A stretch of DNA of 11,146 nt from contig CAXTHJ010000084.1 in NCBI GenBank assembly GCA_964243985.1, positions 1-11,146 of the forward strand, written 5' to 3'. Each line of letters begins with the position of its first letter. Positions within the stretch are counted from its first letter, which is position 1. The position numbers and the translations under genes are program-made. The notes beneath the pieces were generated by a model, which saw only the letters and a list, made by a program, of their open reading frames with translations, was not told the DNA's origin and did not search any database. Of the stretch, positions 6,160 to 11,146 are shown one piece after another. The DNA comes from CAIOYC01 sp964243985. Lineage in GTDB: Bacteria > Pseudomonadota > Alphaproteobacteria > Caulobacterales > Caulobacteraceae.

Positions 6160-6260
6160 CCAAAAAGACTGACGGCCAGACTAGCGCCAATTCCTTGACG
6201 TTCGATCAATCCTCAACGGAGACATCCTCGGGTTCGACCGCCGTGCCAAGAAAGACTGAC
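6160..6260 (+). repeat. short imperfect direct repeat in the divergent region
   Basis: CCAAAAAGACTGAC (6160-6173) recurs as CCAAGAAAGACTGAC (6246-6260), differing by one inserted base, with start points 86 bases apart. One copy lies at the 5' edge of the minus-strand hypothetical gene and the other in the leader of the peptidase gene. Two copies of a site flanking a divergent promoter region would fit a shared regulator; a local duplication is the alternative. Confidence 0.35.
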
Positions 6261-6278
6261 CTGGGTTGGAAGGGGCAG

Positions 6279-6294
6279 CCTGCAGGTTTAAACC
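6279..6294. promoter_or_regulatory. overlapping perfect palindromes upstream of the peptidase gene
   Basis: CCTGCAGG (6279-6286) and GGTTTAAACC (6285-6294) are perfect palindromes sharing two bases, 20 to 35 bases upstream of the M20 peptidase ATG. The second has an AT core in a GC-rich context and a 10-bp dyad typical of a dimeric regulator's half-operator. No regulator gene is adjacent, so the role is inferred. Confidence 0.35.
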
Positions 6295-6313
6295 GGCCCG
6301 AGGAGACCCACCC

Positions 6314-7750
6314 ATGTTCGATGCCCCCCGCGCCCAAACCCTCGTGAATACGCTGTGGGACGAGGCGATCACGCCGACGCTGGTGGATTACATCCGCATC
6401 CCCAACAAATCCCCCGCCTTCGATCCGGAGTGGCAGGCGCACGGCTACATGGAGGAGGCGGTCACCCTGCTGGAAACCTGGGCGCGCGAACGCCTGCCGC
6501 GGCTTCCCGGCGCGACGCTGGAGGTGGTGCGCTTGGAAGGCCGGACGCCGGTGATCTTCATCGAGGTTCCGGGGACGGTGGACGACACCGTCCTCCTCTA
6601 CGGCCACCTCGATAAACAGCCGGAGATGACCGGCTGGGCCGACGATCTTGGCCCCTGGGTTCCGGTGATCAAGGACGACAAACTCTACGGCCGGGGCGGG
6701 GCGGACGACGGCTACGCCATGTTCGGCGCCCTCGCTGCGCTCCTCGCTTTGAAGGAGCAGGGCGTCGCCCACGCCCGCTGCGCGATCCTGATCGAGGCGT
6801 GCGAGGAGAGCGGCAGCTACGACCTGCCCTTCTATGTGGATCACCTGTCGGCGCGGATCGGCGATCCGTCGCTGGTCGTGTGCCTGGATAGCGGCTGCGG
6901 CAACTACGACCAGCTTTGGCTCACCACCTCGCTTCGCGGCATGATGGCGGGGACGCTGACGGTGAAGGTCTTGGAGGAGGGGGTGCATTCGGGCGACGCG
7001 TCCGGCGTGGTGCCCTCCAGCTTCCGGATCCTGCGGTCCTTGCTCTCCCGCATCGAGGACGAGGCCACCGGCCAGATCAAGCTGGAAAGCCTCTACGCCC
7101 AGGTTCCGCCCGAACGGATCGAACAGGCCAAGATCGCCGCCACGTCCCTGGGCCAGGACGTCTACGCCAAGTTCCCCTTCGTGCCCGGCATGACGCCGGT
7201 GTCCGACGATCTGGTGGAGCTGATCCTGAACCGCACCTGGCGGCCCGCCTTGGCCACCATCGGCATGGCGGGGCTGCCGAGCCCGCAGGACGCCGGCAAC
7301 GTGCTCCGCCCCTCCACCACCGTGAAGCTGAGCCTACGCCTGCCGCCGACCCTGGATGGCGAAGAGGCGCGGGCGATGGTGAAGACGGCGCTGGAGGCGG
7401 ACCCGCCCTACGGCGCCGAGGTCCGCTTCGAGAGCGACAAGGCCGCCACCGGCTGGCATGCGCCGCAGCTGGCGCCCTGGCTCGCCGCCGCGCTGGAGCG
7501 GGCGTCGCAGGCGGCGTTCGAGCGCGGCGTCGCCATGATGGGCGAGGGCGGCTCGATCCCCTTCATGGGCATGCTCGGCGAGAAATTCCCCAACGCTCAG
7601 TTCGTCATCACCGGCGTCCTCGGGCCCCACTCAAACGCCCACGGCCCGAACGAGTTTTTGCACCTGCCGACGGGGAAGAAAGTCAGCGCCGTGGTGGCCA
7701 GCGTGATCGCGGATCACGCGGTGCGTGGGGAGATGAAGGCGGCGGCTTAG
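6314..7750 (+). CDS. M20 family metallopeptidase (dipeptidase-like)
   Basis: This is a two-zinc aminoacyl peptidase of the M20 family, 478 residues, cytosolic (no signal peptide). The metal and catalytic sites are visible: YGHLDKQP gives His98 and Asp100, GRGGADDG gives the bridging Asp131, EACEESGS gives the catalytic Glu164 and metal ligand Glu165, CLDSG gives Asp192, and HSNAHGPNEF gives the last ligand His443. Between the two halves of the catalytic domain is the lid/dimerisation domain (about 205-380), which starts with GTLTVKVLEEGVHSGDASGVVPS. This resembles the carnosinase/cytosolic nonspecific dipeptidase and ArgE/DapE-related branch; the exact substrate cannot be read from the sequence. 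The ATG at 6314 has GAGGAG eight bases upstream; a TTG at 6266 is less likely. It is transcribed alone and converges on the toxin gene, nine bases away. Confidence 0.92.
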   Translation: MFDAPRAQTLVNTLWDEAITPTLVDYIRIPNKSPAFDPEWQAHGYMEEAVTLLETWARERLPRLPGATLEVVRLEGRTPVIFIEVPGTVDDTVLLYGHLDKQPEMTGWADDLGPWVPVIKDDKLYGRGGADDGYAMFGALAALLALKEQGVAHARCAILIEACEESGSYDLPFYVDHLSARIGDPSLVVCLDSGCGNYDQLWLTTSLRGMMAGTLTVKVLEEGVHSGDASGVVPSSFRILRSLLSRIEDEATGQIKLESLYAQVPPERIEQAKIAATSLGQDVYAKFPFVPGMTPVSDDLVELILNRTWRPALATIGMAGLPSPQDAGNVLRPSTTVKLSLRLPPTLDGEEARAMVKTALEADPPYGAEVRFESDKAATGWHAPQLAPWLAAALERASQAAFERGVAMMGEGGSIPFMGMLGEKFPNAQFVITGVLGPHSNAHGPNEFLHLPTGKKVSAVVASVIADHAVRGEMKAAA

Positions 7751-7759
7751 GAAGGCGAG

Positions 7760-8032
7760 CTAGGATCGATCTTGCGCATTATGCCAGAGGCGGAGGATTT
7801 GCACCTCCGTCTCGGTGACGCGATAGACAATCACATAGGGCCAAACCGCGACATTCTCGCGCGTGCCGGGAACGACGCCGACCCGATTGCGACCGGGGAA
7901 GTCAGCGAGGCTGAGACAGGCGTCACGAAGCTTTCGCCCCATTTTGCGGGCGGCGGCCGGGTTTTCGCTTTGCAGATAGAGCCGGATATTGGAGAGGTCC
8001 GTCTTGTTCGGATCGGTGATCCGAACCCTCAT
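7760..8032 (-). CDS. ParE/RelE-family toxin
   Basis: The 90-residue protein has the ParE/RelE fold signature. A first strand (VRITDP) is followed by a helical hairpin (KTDLSNIRLYLQSENPAAARKMGRKLRDACLSLADFP), then VVPGTREN and the closing strands WPYVIVYRVTETEVQILRLWHNAQDR. The family includes gyrase-poisoning ParE and ribosome-dependent mRNA-cutting RelE. The PGTRE...PYVIVYRV...H-AQDR pattern is closer to ParE-type members, so gyrase is the more likely target, though this is not proven. The ATG overlaps the stop of the upstream small gene as ATGA, the standard layout of an antitoxin-toxin pair. It is the last gene of the minus-strand set and ends nine bases from the convergent peptidase. Confidence 0.88.
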   Translation of the reverse strand: MRVRITDPNKTDLSNIRLYLQSENPAAARKMGRKLRDACLSLADFPGRNRVGVVPGTRENVAVWPYVIVYRVTETEVQILRLWHNAQDRS

Positions 8033-8202
8033 TTAGGCGGAGGCGGCTCGTCTTCGGTTCCCCACGAGGCCAACCACTCAGCTACCAGCTCTAACGGCGT
8101 AAGCCGTCCGGCGTCGGCCGCGTCGATCCCTCCGCGCACAGCTGCATGAAAGGCCGCTTGATCCTCGACGGGGATCGCGTGAGGAAGAATGGGCTTGTTC
8201 AT
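8029..8202 (-). CDS. putative antitoxin partner of the ParE/RelE toxin
   Basis: The gene encodes 57 residues: an N-terminal MNKPILPHAI, a helical core DQAAFHAAVRGGIDAADAGRLTPLELVAEWLASWG (14-48) and an acidic, Pro-rich tail TEDEPPPPK. Its stop overlaps the toxin start (ATGA), which strongly supports the antitoxin call. AGGA lies eight bases before the ATG. The core resembles the toxin-wrapping C-terminal part of ParD/RelB-like antitoxins (the 'G...A..G.....EV..W..SWG' pattern), but no ribbon-helix-helix, PHD or HTH DNA-binding segment is evident before it. It begins nine bases after the aminotransferase stop, so the pair may be read from the glycosyltransferase-aminotransferase transcript. 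Confidence 0.72.
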   Translation of the reverse strand: MNKPILPHAIPVEDQAAFHAAVRGGIDAADAGRLTPLELVAEWLASWGTEDEPPPPK

Positions 8203-8219
8203 GGGCTGATCCTAGCCCA
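8202..8219. promoter_or_regulatory. inverted repeat over the antitoxin start and aminotransferase stop
   Basis: TGGGCT (8202-8207) and AGCCCA (8214-8219) are perfect 6-bp arms around GATCCT. The dyad covers the antitoxin ribosome binding site, the last base of its start codon region and the aminotransferase stop. It could be the autoregulatory operator of the toxin-antitoxin pair, or an RNA hairpin that hides the antitoxin ribosome binding site (AGGA falls in the loop and left edge of the minus-strand stem). Confidence 0.4.
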
Positions 8220-9366
8220 ATCGCCGCGCCTTCGCCAGCCGCTCCACCCCCGCGTCCAGCGTCTCGTCCTTTTTGGCGAGGCAGAGGCGCACGATGTGGG
8301 TGACGGGGTTTTCGGCGTAAAAGGCGGAGACGGGAATGGCGGCGACACCCGCCTCTTTCACCGCGCGAAGGCAAAAGGTGCGGTCGTCTAGGGCTATTCC
8401 TGAGGCGGCAAGGTCGATGTTGAGGAAATAGGTGCCCTGGCTCGGCAGGACGGTGTAGCCGGCCTCCGCCAGTCCCGACGCCAGCCGGTCGCGGCTGCGC
8501 TGGAAATTCGCGCGGAGCTCTTTGAAATAGCTGTCTTCCTTGCCGAGGCCATAGGCCACCGCGGCTTGCGTCGCTGGGGCGACGGTGAAGGTGATGAACT
8601 GGTGCGCCTTGGCGATCACGGCGGCGATCTCAGGCGCCGCGCAGGCCCAGCCCACCTTCCAGCCGGTAAGGGAGAAGATCTTGCCGCCCGAACCGATCTT
8701 CACGCACCGCTCGGCCATTCCAGGCAAGACGTAGAGCGGGACGTGGCGACGGCCGTCGAACACCACATGCTCCCACACCTCGTCACAGAGGGCGATCACG
8801 TTGAACCGCTGGCAAAAGTCGGCCAGAAGTTCCAGTTGGTCGACCCCATAGACTACCGCCGCCGGGTTCTGCGGCGAGTTGAAGATCACGAGCCTGGTCC
8901 TGGGCGAGAAGACCGCCGCCAGCGCCGCCTCCGTCAACGCCCATTCCGGAGGCTGGAGGCTCACGAACCGCGGCACGCCGCCGGCCTGCAACACAAGCGG
9001 CAGATAGACGTCGAACATCGGCTGGAACAGCACAACCTCTTCCCCGGGCGAAATCAGGGCCAGGATCGAGGCGGCCAATGCTTCTGTGGCGCCGGCGGTG
9101 ACCACGATCTGGCTGTCGGGGTTCAGGTCGAGCGCCTGGAAGCGCCGGTAGTGGGCGGAAATCGCGGTGCGGAGCTCCGGCAGGCCCAGCATCGGCGGAT
9201 ACTGGTTATGGCCGTTCAGGATGAAGTCCGCCGCCTTGGCGCGCACATCGTCCGGGCCCTGACTATCGGGAAAGCCCTGACCGAGATTGACCGCGCCGTG
9301 CTGGCGGGCGAGGCCGGACATCTCCTCGAACACGGTGGTGGGAAGGCCCGCGAAGATCGGGTTCAA
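8212..9366 (-). CDS. PLP-dependent class I/II aminotransferase
   Basis: This is a fold-type I aminotransferase of 384 residues, close in style to the kynurenine/glutamine transaminase K and methionine aminotransferase group. It opens with NPIFAGLPTTVFEEMSGLARQHGAVNLGQGFPD (2-34). It has TAGATEAL (phosphate-binding region, 90-97), FNSPQNPAA (Asn167 contacts PLP), CDEVWEHVVFDG (Asp195 pairs with the pyridine N) and IGSGGKIFSLTGWKVGW, with Lys229 as the Schiff-base lysine. VRLCLAKKDETL near the end carries the carboxylate-binding arginine. The start is TTG at 9366, which overlaps the glycosyltransferase stop as TTGA; family alignment requires the segment right after it, and no ATG is available until residue 16. 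The substrate cannot be deduced. It is coupled to the glycosyltransferase upstream and the toxin-antitoxin pair downstream. Confidence 0.92.
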   Translation of the reverse strand: MNPIFAGLPTTVFEEMSGLARQHGAVNLGQGFPDSQGPDDVRAKAADFILNGHNQYPPMLGLPELRTAISAHYRRFQALDLNPDSQIVVTAGATEALAASILALISPGEEVVLFQPMFDVYLPLVLQAGGVPRFVSLQPPEWALTEAALAAVFSPRTRLVIFNSPQNPAAVVYGVDQLELLADFCQRFNVIALCDEVWEHVVFDGRRHVPLYVLPGMAERCVKIGSGGKIFSLTGWKVGWACAAPEIAAVIAKAHQFITFTVAPATQAAVAYGLGKEDSYFKELRANFQRSRDRLASGLAEAGYTVLPSQGTYFLNIDLAASGIALDDRTFCLRAVKEAGVAAIPVSAFYAENPVTHIVRLCLAKKDETLDAGVERLAKARRLG

Positions 9367-10640
9367 AAAGAGGGCACGAGCTGGAGTTGCGGACGAAGGG
9401 GCGCCACGTTGGAGACCCGCGCCGGCTCGCCGCAAAGCTCGCCGTAGATGGCGGAAAGGCCCTCGAAAGTGGCGTCCCAGCTGTGCCGCGTCACCGCCCG
9501 CCGCCGCGCCGCAAGGCCGATGGCGTGCAGGTCCCGTCCGAACAGGCCCTCTATGGCGTCGGCGAACGCGGCGGGGGTGGCGCGGGGAGCGAGTTGACCC
9601 ACCTCTTCGTCCACAAGCTCTCCGATTCCCCCCGACGCCACGCCCACCAGGGGCAGGCCGCACGCCATGGCTTCCAGGGCCACCAGCCCAAACGGCTCGC
9701 GGTCGTTGGCGTGGACGAAAGCGTCGGCGGAGGCGAGAAGGCGGGCCACCTCGCTGGGATCGCGCACGAAATCCAGGAAGGTGGCGTTGCTCTGCGGCCG
9801 GGCGAGAGCGCCCGCGCCCACCAGCATCAGGTGATAATCGGGGCCGAGCTTGGCGGCGGCGTCCAGCAACACCTCGATATTCTTCTCCCGCGCCGCGCGG
9901 CCCGCGAAGACCAGAAGCCTTGTCTTGGCGCAGAGGCCGAGCTGTCGCCGCACCCCGTCGCGATCCGCCTTGGCGGGGTGAAACAGGTCGGTGTCGACGC
10001 CGAGGGGCTGCACCGTCACCCGCGGCACGCCGGCGTAGGCTAGGCGCTCGGCGATATGGCGGCTGGGCGCCACCTCCTTGTCGAAGCGGCGGAACAGGCG
10101 CGCCCAGTGGCGTCGCACCGGCGGCTCGGCCCACTCGCCCAGATGAAGCGCGGCCAGGGCGGCGGGATCGGAGTGGCAAAAGCCCACCACCGGCGCTCCG
10201 AGCCGCTCCCCCGCCTCCAGCGCCGCGTGACCGGGGCCGTAGGGATCGCCCGCCTCGATCACGTCGGGGCGCAGGCGCACCAGTTGGTCCGCCCATTTCT
10301 TGGATGAGGTGGGCCAGCGATAACCGTCGCCGAAGGGCAGCTTGGCGGCGGCGATGGTCATGAGGCAACCGTCGGCGCGGGCCGTCTCGTCTCCCGGCAC
10401 CACCAGGGTGTGGCGCACGCCAGGACGATGGCTGTGAAACCAGCCGCACTTGGCCATTAGGTAACGCTTCACCCCGCCGGACCGCGGCGCGAACAGCATG
10501 GTGGTGTCCAAAAGGTGAGGGGACGACCCGCTCTTTTTCGCCTCCGGATCAATCCAGGCGCGCTTCCGATAATCGAGCGGCCGAAAGGATCGGTCGGGGC
10601 GAAGCTGCAGATCGAACACCAATGGAGGTTCCCTTTCCAC
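9363..10640 (-). CDS. GT4-family glycosyltransferase
   Basis: This is a GT-B fold retaining glycosyltransferase (family 4/group 1), probably acting at the cytoplasmic face on a nucleotide-sugar donor. The N-terminal acceptor domain starts around LLDTTMLFAPRSGGVKRYL (43-61). The linker APSRHIAERL (191-200) and VQPLGVDTDLFHP (210-222) follow. The donor domain has LLVFAGRAAREKNIEVLLDA (242-261) and the EX7E motif in REPFGLVALEAMACGLP (Glu315, Glu323), then GGIGELV. The acceptor is unknown. The start is uncertain. GTG at 10640 gives 425 residues but has no ribosome binding site. TTG at 10622 or GTG at 10619 has AAAGGGA upstream. The fold itself seems to begin only near residue 42, so the first 40 residues may be an extension or untranslated. 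The stop overlaps the aminotransferase start. Confidence 0.88.
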   Translation of the reverse strand: MEREPPLVFDLQLRPDRSFRPLDYRKRAWIDPEAKKSGSSPHLLDTTMLFAPRSGGVKRYLMAKCGWFHSHRPGVRHTLVVPGDETARADGCLMTIAAAKLPFGDGYRWPTSSKKWADQLVRLRPDVIEAGDPYGPGHAALEAGERLGAPVVGFCHSDPAALAALHLGEWAEPPVRRHWARLFRRFDKEVAPSRHIAERLAYAGVPRVTVQPLGVDTDLFHPAKADRDGVRRQLGLCAKTRLLVFAGRAAREKNIEVLLDAAAKLGPDYHLMLVGAGALARPQSNATFLDFVRDPSEVARLLASADAFVHANDREPFGLVALEAMACGLPLVGVASGGIGELVDEEVGQLAPRATPAAFADAIEGLFGRDLHAIGLAARRRAVTRHSWDATFEGLSAIYGELCGEPARVSNVAPLRPQLQLVPSF

Positions 10641-10668
10641 ATACGCCGCAGTTCTCTAAGTCCAACGC

Positions 10669-10686
10669 ACGGAAAGGCGTTTCCGT
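10669..10686. promoter_or_regulatory. perfect inverted repeat in the divergent intergenic region
   Basis: ACGGAAA-GGCG-TTTCCGT has 7-bp perfect arms and a 4-base centre, between the glycosyltransferase and the monooxygenase genes. A dyad of this size placed between divergent genes is a typical operator for a dimeric repressor. No regulator gene is visible in the window, and no binding family can be assigned. Confidence 0.4.
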
Positions 10687-10703
10687 TCGCAGAGCTCGGC
10701 TCG

Positions 10704-10732
10704 ATGGTCCGAAACCTAATCACGGCGGTCAA
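10704..10732 (-). promoter_or_regulatory. weak sigma-70-like promoter candidate for the minus-strand set
   Basis: On the minus strand, TTGACC (10732-10727) is followed after 17 bases by GACCAT (10709-10704). The first hexamer fits the -35 consensus in five of six positions, the second only three of six. Position and direction suit the glycosyltransferase-aminotransferase-toxin set, but the -10 is poor, so this is a candidate only. Confidence 0.2.
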
Positions 10733-10762
10733 GCCTGAACGGCAGGTGAACGGAGGGATGGC

Positions 10763-11146
10763 GTGCATGTGATCGTTGTCGGGGCAGGGCTCGGCGGCCT
10801 CACCCTTGCGCTGGCTTTGGGGCGAATGGGGATCGAGAGCACGGTGGTCGAGCAGGCGGCGGCGTTCGGCGAGACAGGGGCGGGGATTCAGCTCAGCCCC
10901 AATGGGACGCGGGCCCTGTTTTCATTGGGACTGGCGGCGCAGCTTCCAGCCATTGGCTTCGCGCCGGATCGGGTGGAGGTGCGCGATCATCGCAGCGGAC
11001 GATTGTTATTGCGCAGCGCGCTTGGCGCGGCGGCTGTGGCCCGCTGGGGGGCTCCCTACCTTCAGGTTCATCGGGCCGATCTGCACGCCCTATTGCTGGA
11101 TGCGGCTCAGCGGACGGGCGCGGTTCGGTTTCGTCTGGGCCAGCGG
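10763..11146 (+). CDS. FAD-dependent monooxygenase, N-terminal part (runs off window)
   Basis: The first 128 residues of a group A flavin monooxygenase of the salicylate/3-hydroxybenzoate hydroxylase type are present; the rest lies beyond the window. The dinucleotide-binding fold VIVVGAGLGGLTLALAL (3-19) carries GxGxxG at 7-12, with Glu30 in VVEQ binding the ADP ribose. GAGIQLSPNGTRAL (39-52) is the usual second FAD contact, and VHRADLHALLLDAA (102-115) holds the conserved Arg104. Such enzymes hydroxylate aromatic or polyprenyl-aromatic substrates with NAD(P)H and O2; the substrate cannot be told from this half. The start is GTG at 10763, preceded by GGAGGG (10752-10757) with five bases between. 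A nearby ATG at 10758 is in another frame and stops after four codons. It is divergent from the glycosyltransferase. Confidence 0.9.
   Translation, partial: MHVIVVGAGLGGLTLALALGRMGIESTVVEQAAAFGETGAGIQLSPNGTRALFSLGLAAQLPAIGFAPDRVEVRDHRSGRLLLRSALGAAAVARWGAPYLQVHRADLHALLLDAAQRTGAVRFRLGQR

Noticed and set aside
6195..6223. TTGACG as a -35 box for the peptidase gene
   Set aside because: At 17 bases downstream the hexamer is GGAGAC, which does not resemble a -10, and the Caulobacter-type -10 pattern is found only three bases away.
6916..7818. 300-residue plus-strand frame overlapping the peptidase
   Set aside because: Composition is Arg/Gly/Ala-biased and it overlaps the M20 catalytic residues in another frame; it also runs over the toxin 3' end.
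9287..10363. 358-residue plus-strand frame opposite the glycosyltransferase
   Set aside because: It consists of Arg/Pro/Trp-rich low complexity without family pattern, antisense to the GT4 motifs.
9367..10449. Minus-strand frame open continuously upstream of the aminotransferase, which would make a 745-residue fusion
   Set aside because: The upstream half is Arg/Gly/Pro-rich nonsense antiparallel in pattern to a well-supported glycosyltransferase in the overlapping frame, so it is a GC-rich shadow, not a fusion.
10515..10772. 85-residue plus-strand frame in the divergent gap
   Set aside because: It overlaps the glycosyltransferase 5' end and the monooxygenase start in the wrong frame, has no ribosome binding site and no recognisable pattern.
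1..11146. CRISPR array, insertion sequence, prophage or rRNA genes
   Set aside because: No regularly spaced repeats, transposase or integrase motifs, or rRNA-like sequence was seen anywhere in the window.

Overview
The window is GC-rich, densely coded DNA, most consistent with an alphaproteobacterium and probably of the Caulobacterales type. The clues are the murB - small exported protein - ddl - ftsQ - ftsA order, the short alphaproteobacterial-style MurB and FtsA sequences, a DUF3606 protein, and a ParE-type toxin module. The lineage is inferred from gene content and protein style; no marker in the window fixes it.

Left part (1-4927, plus strand): the downstream half of a division and cell-wall (dcw) cluster. 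murB (UDP-MurNAc formation) is followed by a small Gly/Tyr/Pro/Gln-rich exported protein, then ddl (D-Ala-D-Ala), ftsQ (divisome bitopic protein) and ftsA (actin-like membrane tether for FtsZ). ddl and ftsQ overlap. Hairpins lie around the ddl ribosome binding site and between ftsQ and ftsA. ftsZ, the usual next gene, does not follow ftsA and is nowhere in the remaining 6.2 kb.

Middle part (4942-6151): three small genes. A 142-residue protein of unknown function lies 14 bases behind ftsA and may share its transcript. Convergent to it is a 60-residue DUF3606 protein, preceded in its own direction by an unrecognised protein of about 180 residues. The two convergent stop codons overlap in the loop of a small hairpin.

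Right part: a plus-strand M20 metallopeptidase (6314-7750) converges on a minus-strand, tightly packed set of four genes. In transcription order these are a GT4 glycosyltransferase, a class I/II aminotransferase starting at TTG in a TTGA overlap, a small putative antitoxin, and a ParE/RelE-family toxin in an ATGA overlap. A FAD-dependent monooxygenase of the salicylate hydroxylase type starts divergently at 10763 and runs off the window end. The divergent gap holds a perfect 7-bp-arm inverted repeat.

There is no gene-free stretch longer than about 165 bases, and I saw no rRNA, tRNA, CRISPR array, insertion sequence or prophage gene. Most of the window is ordinary housekeeping sequence. The points most worth a second look are the interrupted ftsA-ftsZ junction with its unknown follower gene, the small antitoxin without an obvious DNA-binding domain, and several dyads placed on translation signals.
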